From contig JAFDIS010000026.1 in NCBI GenBank assembly GCA_019307945.1, forward strand, positions 1-38,224: a DNA stretch of 38,224 nucleotides, in the 5' to 3' direction. Made by a program: the position numbers and the translations under genes. Below, one piece after another: positions 1-7,545 of the stretch (positions are counted from its first letter, which is position 1; every line of letters starts with the position of its first letter). The stretch comes from Deltaproteobacteria bacterium. Lineage in GTDB: Bacteria > Desulfobacterota > DSM-4660 > Desulfatiglandales > Desulfatiglandaceae. The notes beneath the pieces are model-generated. The model was not told the origin of the DNA. It worked only from the letters and a program-made list of their open reading frames with translations, and did not search any database.

Positions 1-136
1 CTTTCGGCAAATTGAAAACCCTTTGGGATTTCCCCTCCCACCCCATCCGCTGCGGGGCCCGAGGCCGAGGCGCATACTATGCACCCACTGGTTTCAGGGA
101 GCCTTGCATCCCCTGCGAACTCGAAAATCACTCGAT

Positions 137-580
137 TCAGGTTCGTCTCCCCTTTTTCGCCCATTCCGGTATCCGCACGTCGGCAGCCGGATCAAGTATT
201 TCGGTGCAAGGCTTGATGTCCAGAACCGGAGTGCCGTCAAAGGCGTCCAGTTTCTCCACCAAGAGGCGGTTTCCATCCATCTTCAAGAGTCTGCAGATCC
301 ACATGCCTATGGGGTTGGGCCTTGCGGGCGACCGTGTGGCGAATACGCCCCGCAGGGGATTTCGGGGATCTCCGCGCGGGTGGACCTGAAGGATTTTCCG
401 TCGGGAACGAGTATCAGTCCCGTGAAACCAGGCCAGCAGCACGAGATGGGAGAAATCCTCGAGTCCCATAAGGGCGTCTGCATAGGCGTCAAACACCTCG
501 ATGGTGGTTCTCGCAACCTCCTGCCGGATGATCCCCACCGGGCGGACCTGGTATGGCCCCATGGGATGGTTGGTGTCCAT
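137..580 (-). CDS. trmO: TrmO-like tRNA t6A37 methyltransferase (TsaA/YaeB family)
   Basis: The 147-residue product belongs to the TsaA/YaeB/VirR family, whose characterised member TrmO N6-methylates the t6A at position 37 of some tRNAs using SAM. Seen: the family core FSHLVLLAWFHG and the signature GVFATRSPARPNPIG followed by KLDAFDGTPVLDIKP. The chosen start (ATG at 578-580) has GGGGAG seven bases upstream. The frame stays open for 38 more codons, but that extension is Pro/Arg-rich and unlike the family, so I left it out. The protein is shorter than the E. coli enzyme (about 235 aa) because it lacks the C-terminal extra domain, as is common in compact homologues. Cytoplasmic. It is transcribed away from the next gene, with no obvious partner. 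Confidence 0.85.
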   Translation of the reverse strand: MDTNHPMGPYQVRPVGIIRQEVARTTIEVFDAYADALMGLEDFSHLVLLAWFHGTDTRSRRKILQVHPRGDPRNPLRGVFATRSPARPNPIGMWICRLLKMDGNRLLVEKLDAFDGTPVLDIKPCTEILDPAADVRIPEWAKKGRRT

Positions 581-1138
581 CTGTTTTCTCCCCGGCAACA
601 GGGTGGGCGGTATAGCCCCGTCCCCCCGGGCGGCCGGTGCCCCGGGGGATGGGGGGCTTCTAAAACGGCGCAATGTGAAATCCATGGTTATCATATTACG
701 GATCGATTTTCACGCGGGGAAGCTCTCATTCGCTTGAGGCCTCACTAACTCCTTCTCTGTTCAGTCTACCTTTGGGGGCTCACGGGCTCTTGACTTCCCC
801 TTTTCAAAAGTAAGCCGCTGGTCTATAGTGACATTCCATGATCGCATTCCAGTGCCCCAACGTCCACCCGGAGGAGCAGGCCGGTCATGAGACCGATGCG
901 CCAGGTTCCCTTTCGACGCAAGGTCCGGCGTTTGACGAGAGCCAACCCTGTGTGGCTCCACGGGCTGCTTTCCCGCAGGCCGTCCACCTGCGGAGGCGGC
1001 GGGTCTTTCCGGCCGGGCTGACGCAGGATCTCCGGGGTCAGGGGAACTGAGATCCGGATCGGGGTGTCCTCGGCCCCGGGGAGTGCGCGCCGCCTACGAA
1101 GGCGGGGATGAACGGCCGAAGAGCCCAGGGGAAGAGCC
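581..1138. other. Gene-free interval between divergent genes
   Basis: About 560 bases separate trmO (leftward) from the permease-kinase gene (rightward). I see no frame with a recognisable product or credible ribosome site. It should hold both promoters. A possible TATAGT -10 box lies at 824-829 but lacks a good -35 partner. The rightward gene has a purine-rich site AGGGGAAG shortly before its ATG. Confidence 0.5.
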
Positions 1139-4111
1139 ATGAGAGCATGGGTGGAAATCCTGGAATTGTGGGGCTGGACGCGTTTCGTGGTGGCCCACAG
1201 GATCCTGGTGATCGCGGTCTTTGCGATCGTGACGGCAGCGCTCTGTGCCGGACTTCCACGGCTCCGCCTGGAGACATCCATTTACGATCTGGCCATCGAG
1301 GACCTTCCGGAGAAAAAGGCCTACGACGCCTTTAAAGAGAGATTCGGCAGTGAAGAAATCATCGTGGTGGTGGTCCATGATGTCGACGTCTTCAATCCCC
1401 GGGTCTTCGAGAAAATTCGGAATCTTTCGGAGTGTCTGTCCAAGGTGCCCGGGGTCAGGCGGGTCCTGAGTCTTCCTCACATCAAAGACAGGATGGATGT
1501 GACGAAGAAGTGGGATCTGGCCCGCTACCGGCAGGTAGTCCGCCAGGTTTCTCTCTTCACCAGGAATATCGTTTCTCCCGATGAGAGGCACACGGCCATC
1601 ACCCTGGTCCTGGAGGCCGGGCCGCCGAGGGCCCGCATCCTGGCCGAGGTCCGCTCGGTCATGGCCGGTGAGGGCAAAGGACTTCCCCTTTATGACACCG
1701 GACTTCCATCGGTCTCGGACGCCCTGGTCCGTGCCACGGAAAGGGATTTCATCTGGCTTCCGCCCCTGACCTTTCTCCTGATGGCCGTGGCCCTCGCGGT
1801 TGTGTTCCGCCGGGCGGGTTTTGTGCTCTTGCCGGTGGCCTCCCTCTTGCTCGTCCTGCTGTGGACATTCGGCGCAATGGCCTGGGCCGGAGTGCCGCTT
1901 TCCATGCTGACCATGATCGTGCCGGTTTTTCTCGTTGCCGTGGGGACCGCCTACGGCCTGCACGTCCTTTCCGAGCACAAAGTCTCAGTGGAAAAGACCC
2001 CGGGGGCCGGCGAGGCGGCCCGCCGCACCTATGCGCGCATGGGGTTCCCGGTGTCCCTGGCCGTGATTACTACGGGAATCGGTGTGGCTTCCCTGCTGGT
2101 CAACAAGATGGAGGGAATCAGGCAGTTTTCCGTCGCCTCCTGTTTCGGTCTCCTTGGCCTCTTCGTGGTCATGCTTGTCCTCTGGCCGGCCGTGTTGAGC
2201 CTGCTGCCTCGCGGCGCGTTTCTCCCCAAAGCTCGGGACGGGGATGTGCCGGGACTCGCGGCGCGCTTCCTGGAAAAGGTGCTGGGCGCTGTGATGAGGG
2301 AAGAGAAGAGGACATTGCGGATCATTTGCGCGCTTTCCATACTGGCGGGGGTGGGTCTTTTCCGGCTGGAGGTGGAGACCAACCCTGTGGACTATTTCAA
2401 GGAGAGTTCGGACGTTGCGCGGAACATCCGACACATCAAAGAACACCTGGCCGGGCCCTTTCCCGTCAACGTGATCATGGACGGCAAGGAGGAGGACTTT
2501 TTCGAGAACCCGGCCAACGTGGCTCGAATCGCTGCGCTCCAGGATTTCTTGGGAACTCTCGAGGGGGTGGATACCACCGTTTCCCTTGCCGACTACCTGC
2601 GCCTGGTCAACTACGCCACGAACCGGTACAAGGAGAAATTTTACCGACTGCCCGCAGAAGGTTTCGAACTCCGCATCCTGATGAACAACCTCAAGAGTCT
2701 CCTGGGTCAGGATGTCTTCGACCAGTTCATGACGGCGGATCTTTCCTCCGCCAACGTGCTGCTTAGGACGAGCATCTCGAGTTCCACCGATTTTTTGAAG
2801 CTCAAGGAAAAGATTCTCCGCCACGTGGCCGATGCCACCTACGGTGGGGCCGATATACGGGTCACCGGGTTGGGGCCCGTTATAGCCGAGAGCAGCCACC
2901 TGCTTACACGAGGTCAGATCAAGAGCCTTGCACTGACCCTGGCCCTTATTTTTGTGGTGATGTTTTTGCTTTTCATGTCGGCCAAAGTAGGGTTGGTGGC
3001 CCTGGTCCCCAACCTTTTTCCCATCCTGGTTTGTTTCGGTTTCATGGGATGGTTCGGGGTGGAGATATCGGTGGCCACGGTCTTGGTGGCCTGTGTGGCC
3101 ATCGGGCTCGCGGTGGACGATACGATTCATTATCTGTTTCGTTACAACAGGGAATTTCGGCTCGACCCTGACCGCCGCCGGGCGGTACGCCGAGCCCTGC
3201 TCGGCATGGGAAGACCCATCGTTTTCACCACCCTGACCATCAGCCTGGGATTTTGCGTATTGCTTTTTTCCAGTTTCAAACCCACCATTACTTTCGGGGC
3301 GCTGATGGTCCTGACCATGGTCTCGGCCCTTGTGGGAGACCTCGTGGTCCTGCCCGCCTTGATGCGCCGGGTGGAGTTGGTGACCGTGTGGGATCTTCTA
3401 AAGTCCATGTCCACCGTGGACAGGATGGCCGGAGACCTGATTCACGAGTTGAATCAACCGCTCAACGCCATCAAGATGGGAAGCGAATTCATCCGGATGT
3501 GCGTTGAGGAGCGGGAAGACGACGGGGGTGAGGAACTGGCCCGGGTAGCCCGGGAGATCAGCACCCAGGCGGATCGTGCGGCCGAGATCGTATGGAGAAT
3601 ACGTGAATTTGAAACCAGGCCCGGCGTGGAAACGGAGAGGGTCGACATCAACGGGCCCATCCGGAGTGTAGTTGATATCATGGCCCATCAACTTCGGGTG
3701 GACGATATACGGCTGGATCTGGATCTGGCCCATGACCTGCCCCCCGTGTTGGCCCACGAGGACCGTCTGAAGCAGGTGTTCTACAACCTGCTGACCAACG
3801 CCCGGGAGTCCATAGACAGGAAGCGGAGAGGCCCCCGACCGCCTGAAGCCCATCGGATCCGGATCGCCACCTCCATGGACGGAGACCGTGTGGTGGTTTC
3901 CATCACCGATACGGGGGAGGGGATACCGAAACGGGATCGAGAGCGGATTTTCGACCCCTTCTACACCACCAAGCCACACGGGCGGGGGAAGGGGCTGGGT
4001 CTTTCCATCAGCCGCGGGATCGTCAGGGAATACGGGGGCCGGGTCCTGGTCCGTTCGGAGCCGGGCCGGGGGGCGATATTCCGATTGACATTCCCCCGGG
4101 CCCCCTTCTAA
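1139..4111 (+). CDS. RND/MMPL-family permease fused to a C-terminal histidine kinase
   Basis: The 990-residue membrane protein has two parts. Residues 1 to about 750 are an RND/MMPL exporter: one N-terminal membrane helix, a periplasmic loop, five helices, then the same 1+5 pattern repeated. VAVGTAYGLHVLSEHK and VAIGLAVDDTIHYLFRYNREFR are the duplicated helix-4-like motifs. Residues about 755-990 are a complete kinase core: H-box LIHELNQPL with phospho-acceptor His769, N-box NLLTNA (Asn883, Asn887), G1 box DTGEGIP (Asp924), FDPFYTTK F-box, and G2 box GRGKGLGLSI (Gly950). The H-box is of the HELNQPL type seen in NtrB/DctB-like kinases. No response regulator is adjacent. Inference: transport or ligand occupancy may control phosphorylation. 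AGGGGAAG supports the ATG start. Substrate unknown (lipids or hydrophobic compounds are typical for MMPL proteins). Confidence 0.88.
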   Translation: MRAWVEILELWGWTRFVVAHRILVIAVFAIVTAALCAGLPRLRLETSIYDLAIEDLPEKKAYDAFKERFGSEEIIVVVVHDVDVFNPRVFEKIRNLSECLSKVPGVRRVLSLPHIKDRMDVTKKWDLARYRQVVRQVSLFTRNIVSPDERHTAITLVLEAGPPRARILAEVRSVMAGEGKGLPLYDTGLPSVSDALVRATERDFIWLPPLTFLLMAVALAVVFRRAGFVLLPVASLLLVLLWTFGAMAWAGVPLSMLTMIVPVFLVAVGTAYGLHVLSEHKVSVEKTPGAGEAARRTYARMGFPVSLAVITTGIGVASLLVNKMEGIRQFSVASCFGLLGLFVVMLVLWPAVLSLLPRGAFLPKARDGDVPGLAARFLEKVLGAVMREEKRTLRIICALSILAGVGLFRLEVETNPVDYFKESSDVARNIRHIKEHLAGPFPVNVIMDGKEEDFFENPANVARIAALQDFLGTLEGVDTTVSLADYLRLVNYATNRYKEKFYRLPAEGFELRILMNNLKSLLGQDVFDQFMTADLSSANVLLRTSISSSTDFLKLKEKILRHVADATYGGADIRVTGLGPVIAESSHLLTRGQIKSLALTLALIFVVMFLLFMSAKVGLVALVPNLFPILVCFGFMGWFGVEISVATVLVACVAIGLAVDDTIHYLFRYNREFRLDPDRRRAVRRALLGMGRPIVFTTLTISLGFCVLLFSSFKPTITFGALMVLTMVSALVGDLVVLPALMRRVELVTVWDLLKSMSTVDRMAGDLIHELNQPLNAIKMGSEFIRMCVEEREDDGGEELARVAREISTQADRAAEIVWRIREFETRPGVETERVDINGPIRSVVDIMAHQLRVDDIRLDLDLAHDLPPVLAHEDRLKQVFYNLLTNARESIDRKRRGPRPPEAHRIRIATSMDGDRVVVSITDTGEGIPKRDRERIFDPFYTTKPHGRGKGLGLSISRGIVREYGGRVLVRSEPGRGAIFRLTFPRAPF

Positions 4112-4146
4112 CTAGAAAGACGGTATGATGAAAGGAATCGGTTTCA

Positions 4147-5595
4147 ATGGTTGAAGATGCTTTTCGTTCTGCGCTGCTCACCGATCTCTATCAGTTGACC
4201 ATGGTGGGCGGTTACGTGCTCGCGGGCAAGGCCGGACAGCGGGCAAACTTCGATTATTTTTTCAGACAGGTGCCCGACAACGGCGGATTCTGTGTCCTGG
4301 CGGGCCTGGAGCAGGTAGCCGCCTATGTTCGCAACCTGCGGTTCACAGAAGACGACCTGGCCTACCTCGAAAGCCTTGGGCTCTTCCCCGAGCCCGTACT
4401 TAGCTATTTCAAAGAGTTTTCTTTTCATGGGGACCTTTATGCCATGCCTGAAGGGACCGTGGCCTTTCCCCAGGAGCCCCTCATCCGGGTGACCGCCTCG
4501 CTGCCCGAGGCGCAGCTCATCGAGACCGCACTTTTGAATATCGTTAATTTCCAGACCCTCATCGCCACCAAGGCGGCCCGGGTATGTATAGCGGCGGAAG
4601 GGGGAGTCGTCATTGATTTCGGCCTGAGGCGGGCGCACGGGCCCAACGGCGGGCTCATGGCTTCCAGGGCGGCCTACGTGGGGGGGGTGGAAGGCACGTC
4701 CAATGTCCTGGCCGGTAAGGCTTACGGTATTCCGCTTCGTGGTACACATGCCCATAGCTGGGTGGAAAGCTTTCCGTCGGAACTGGACGCCTTTCGCACA
4801 TACGCAGACCTCTACCCGGACAATGTGGTTCTGCTCGTGGACACGTACGACAGTTTACGATCCGGGCTTCCCCACGCTGTCCAGGTGGGAAAGGAGCTCA
4901 AGGAGCGGGGAAAGAGCCTGAGAGGTGTCCGGCTGGACAGCGGTGATCTCGCCTATCTGAGCCAACGGGCCCGGGAGGAATTGGACCGAAACGGGCTTCA
5001 GGACGCTGGTATCGTGGCCTCCAGCGACCTTGACGAATGGCTCATCGAAAGCCTGAAAAAACAGGGTGCCATGATCGATATCTGGGGAGTGGGTACGCGG
5101 CTTGTCACATCCTATTCCTCGCCTGCTCTGGGGGGAGTGTATAAACTAACGGCCCTGGACGAGAACGGAAGGAAGATGGTGCCCAAACTCAAGCGTTCGG
5201 ATAATCCCATGAAAATCACCAATCCGGGCAAGAAGGTTCCCATTCGTATCGTGGACGAGCACGACCAGATCCGTGGAGACGTGCTTTTCCTGGTAGATGA
5301 AGATCCTTTCGAGGAGGCGCCGTTGGTGGCGTTTCATCCCCTGTACAGCCACGTGCGAAAGGAATACCCCGCCCATTTCAAGAGGGAGGAACTCCTGGTG
5401 CCGGTCCTGGTGGGAGGAGAGCCGGTGTACGAGTTCCCGCCCCTGGAAGAGGTGAGGAAAAACACCTTCAGAAACCTCTCCCGGCTGGACCGGGCCTATA
5501 AACGCTTTCACAATCCGCATACCTATCATGTGAGCCTCAGCAAACGCCTTTTCGAAATGAAGCAGCGCTTGCTGGTCAACTCCGGCATCGGATAA
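4147..5595 (+). CDS. pncB: Nicotinate phosphoribosyltransferase
   Basis: The 482-residue enzyme joins nicotinate with PRPP to make nicotinate mononucleotide in the Preiss-Handler NAD salvage route; cytoplasmic. Seen: N-terminal LLTDLYQLTM, NFQTLIATKAAR, FGLRRAHGPNGG, the GTHAHSW motif at residues 199-205 that includes the His phosphorylated in this family, VRLDSGDL, and the GVGTRLVTS phosphate-binding segment. Length is normal for the bacterial long-form enzyme. AAAGGA lies about 11 bases before the ATG. It starts 35 bases after the permease-kinase gene on the same strand, so co-transcription is possible, although no functional link is evident. No other NAD gene is nearby. Confidence 0.95.
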   Translation: MVEDAFRSALLTDLYQLTMVGGYVLAGKAGQRANFDYFFRQVPDNGGFCVLAGLEQVAAYVRNLRFTEDDLAYLESLGLFPEPVLSYFKEFSFHGDLYAMPEGTVAFPQEPLIRVTASLPEAQLIETALLNIVNFQTLIATKAARVCIAAEGGVVIDFGLRRAHGPNGGLMASRAAYVGGVEGTSNVLAGKAYGIPLRGTHAHSWVESFPSELDAFRTYADLYPDNVVLLVDTYDSLRSGLPHAVQVGKELKERGKSLRGVRLDSGDLAYLSQRAREELDRNGLQDAGIVASSDLDEWLIESLKKQGAMIDIWGVGTRLVTSYSSPALGGVYKLTALDENGRKMVPKLKRSDNPMKITNPGKKVPIRIVDEHDQIRGDVLFLVDEDPFEEAPLVAFHPLYSHVRKEYPAHFKREELLVPVLVGGEPVYEFPPLEEVRKNTFRNLSRLDRAYKRFHNPHTYHVSLSKRLFEMKQRLLVNSGIG

Positions 5596-5627
5596 ACAAA
5601 GTGGACGCCGTCAAGTTTTAAGTTTCC

Positions 5628-5843
5628 GGCAAGAGGACCTGTTTTTCCTCGGAGAAGATGGAAATATTTGTCAATCAACGCCCATGCACGGCAAAGGATC
5701 TTTGTATCCTTGACGGTTTTTCCCGGTCGCTCCGGAAAATGATTTCCGTCCGTATCGTTTCGGAATATCGTCCCTATTTCAATGCCTCTGACCATTATGT
5801 GATGCAGGGCAGCGGGAGTGTCGATTCGAGATTGCCCCGGCAT
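5628..5843 (-). pseudogene. Truncated REP-associated tyrosine transposase (RAYT, Y1_Tnp)
   Basis: Reading leftward from 5843 the frame gives MPGQSRIDTPAALHHIMVRG and then RAWALIDKYFHLL, which match the N-terminal third of RAYT proteins (typically PRxxRxDxPGALHHIxxRG ... AWxLxxNHFHLL). Similarity stops near residue 72; the frame then runs through unrelated sequence into the pncB 3' end. The HUH motif that should read HFH is Tyr60-Phe-His62 here, so a metal-binding His is lost in addition to the truncation and the missing catalytic Tyr. RAYTs mobilise short palindromic REP sequences. Local base composition is AT-richer than the neighbours, in keeping with acquired DNA. Clearly non-functional. 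Confidence 0.75.
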
Positions 5844-6202
5844 GATCCGCCTTTACAACTTTCAGGACTCCCCAATCAACTCAAAGACCTGACAGCGTCC
5901 CCCTTCCTCCCGGCTAAGGTGGACCGAAAAGACGAGCGTGAATGTACGGGGCTATGTTTGATTATATATCGAAACATTGCAGATTATATGCTGCGAGATA
6001 TGTAAAGGCGCTCATCCGTTCAACAAGAAAGCTTTAGGATATGCCTCGATGTGGACGTATTGAGCCGGAGCCTGAAAATCCCTGATTTAGACAGGTGATC
6101 TAAGGGAACTGCAGACTCGTCGTACATCCAGTCATCGGTTGAGATGATGATATCGAAATCCTTGCCGTAATTCATGGCGTCTGTGAAATGAAAGGGGCTT
6201 TT
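5844..6202. other. AT-richer gene-poor interval upstream of the RAYT remnant
   Basis: This stretch has much lower GC content than the flanks. A purine-rich GGGAGGAAGGGGG segment on the minus strand shortly before the RAYT start is probably old transposase leader. A 51-codon leftward frame (6175-6020, beginning MNYGKDFDIIISTDDWMYDE) has no recognised family and no ribosome site; I regard it as chance or a remnant. The 3' end holds the AAAGGGG ribosome site (6191-6197) of the following gene. Confidence 0.4.
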
Positions 6203-7156
6203 ATGATGGAAACCCGCATCACTCGACTCCTCGGAATCCAGTACCCGTTTCTCCAGGGCGCCATGGCCTGGATCACCGGCTGGGAGATAGCCTCGGCGGT
6301 CTCCAATGCGGGCGGTCTGGGCACGATAGCGGCGGCAACCATGGAACCTGAGCGCCTCATCCATGAAATTCGCAGGACCAGGGACTCCACGCAGGCGCCT
6401 TTCGCCGTTAACATCCCGATCCGTCTTCCGACATCACAACAGGCCATTGACGTAGTCATCTCTGAAAAGGTCCCCATCGTGGTCCTGGCAGCGGGTGATC
6501 CGATGAAGGTGACGGAGCGGCTGCATCGGGCGGGTATTCTGGTACTCCAGGTGATTTTTTCACTGGAAATGGCCGATCGAAGCAAGGAGGCCGGCGTCGA
6601 TGCCGTGATCGCCATGGGTGCCGAGGCCGGAGGGAATCTGGGACCCGACGAACTTGCCACCATGGTGCTTGTGCCCCAGGTGGCCCGGAGAATCGATCTC
6701 CCGGTGGTGGCAGCGGGCGGCATTGGTGATGGAAGGGGATTGATCGCCGCGCTGGCGCTCGGGGCCGAAGGCATTCAAATGGGGACCCGGATACTTGCAA
6801 CGCGGGAGTGTACCGTGCATCCCGCATATCAGGAGGCCCTGTTGAGGGCCAAGGACGTGGATACCACCGTCACGGGAAGACGTACCGGTCTCGAATTCAG
6901 AGTCCTGAAAAACGATCTTTCCCGAAAAATCCTGGGCATGGAAAAAAGCGGGGCAGGCCGCGAGGAAATCGACGCCATCTCGATCGGCGGTCTTCGAAAG
7001 GCCGCGGTTGAGGGGGATACGAGTACGGGCTCCGTGATGATGGGCCAGGTCTCGGGAATGATCTCGGATATACCATCCGTAGCTGAGCTCTTCAACCGGA
7101 TTATGTCTGAGGCTTCAGCCAGGATTCGCGAAGTGGCGAGATACTTTGATTCGTGA
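6203..7156 (+). CDS. Nitronate monooxygenase / FabK-like FMN flavoprotein (NPD family)
   Basis: The 317-residue TIM-barrel flavoprotein belongs to the 2-nitropropane dioxygenase/FabK family. Seen: N-terminal TRLLGIQYPFLQGAMAWITG, SNAGGLGTIAAATM, the PFAVNI strand, GAEAGGNLGPDEL, and the FMN phosphate sites AAGGIGDGRGLIAALALGAEGIQMGTRI. The C-terminal lid (GSVMMGQVSGMISDIPS) is also typical. In nitronate monooxygenases and FabK the EAGG motif is followed by a catalytic His; here it is Asn (residue 145 of this start). The start at 6203 sits five bases after AAAGGGG; ATGs at 6188 and 6206 are alternatives. The paralogue IpdC acts in steroid ring C/D degradation, and an IpdAB-like CoA-transferase lies next door. 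True substrate unknown. Confidence 0.85.
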   Translation: MMETRITRLLGIQYPFLQGAMAWITGWEIASAVSNAGGLGTIAAATMEPERLIHEIRRTRDSTQAPFAVNIPIRLPTSQQAIDVVISEKVPIVVLAAGDPMKVTERLHRAGILVLQVIFSLEMADRSKEAGVDAVIAMGAEAGGNLGPDELATMVLVPQVARRIDLPVVAAGGIGDGRGLIAALALGAEGIQMGTRILATRECTVHPAYQEALLRAKDVDTTVTGRRTGLEFRVLKNDLSRKILGMEKSGAGREEIDAISIGGLRKAAVEGDTSTGSVMMGQVSGMISDIPSVAELFNRIMSEASARIREVARYFDS

Positions 7157-7545
7157 ATAAAAGGAAAGGGTGGGAAAGTGTGAGAATGGGGTCAAGACTG
7201 CTTTTGATTCTTTCAAGGTAAAATGTTACAGGCAGGGGTGGCGTGTGACCCATCCCCTCTGGGAAAAGCTTGATGCCGGCACCCTTGAGCTTACCTTTGC
7301 GCCCGGGATGAAGCGCATGGTGATGAAGACCTTGATCTATCCCTGCGATGAAGATCCCCTCTGGAACATGATGAAATACCGTTGCGGGAGAAGTACTTTG
7401 ACCGCGTGGCAGACAAGACCCACACCTGCATCAAAGCCAAATACAGGTTCAGGTGACGGCACCTTCCACCTTGCCGTGGCCGCAACAGCCAACCCGCGCC
7501 CCAAACGTGTTCCCCCCGGGCCCTGGTCCTCGGTCCCCGGGCTGG
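7157..7545 (+). pseudogene. Possible degraded, frameshifted coding remnant between convergent genes
   Basis: A frame from 7170 reads KCYRQGWRVTHPLWEKLDAG and continues TLELTFAPGMKRMVMKTL, IYPCDEDPLWNMM; near 7370 the sensible-looking sequence moves to another frame (EIPLREKYFDRVADKTHTCI...AKYRFR, stop at 7454-7456). I recognise no family. The interval lies between convergent genes and has no promoter or ribosome site that I trust. It may be a broken gene with one frameshift, or only chance open frame in GC-rich DNA. Confidence 0.25.

Noticed and set aside
23-748. Long plus-strand open frame at the left edge
   Set aside because: Opposite the TrmO-like gene and without any family match.
1985-3130. 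381-codon open frame opposite the permease-kinase gene
   Set aside because: His/Gln/Gly-rich nonsense-like composition, antisense to well-conserved RND sequence.
6020-6175. 51-codon leftward frame before the flavoprotein gene
   Set aside because: No ribosome site, no family, in AT-richer remnant DNA; kept only as a note in the interval entry.
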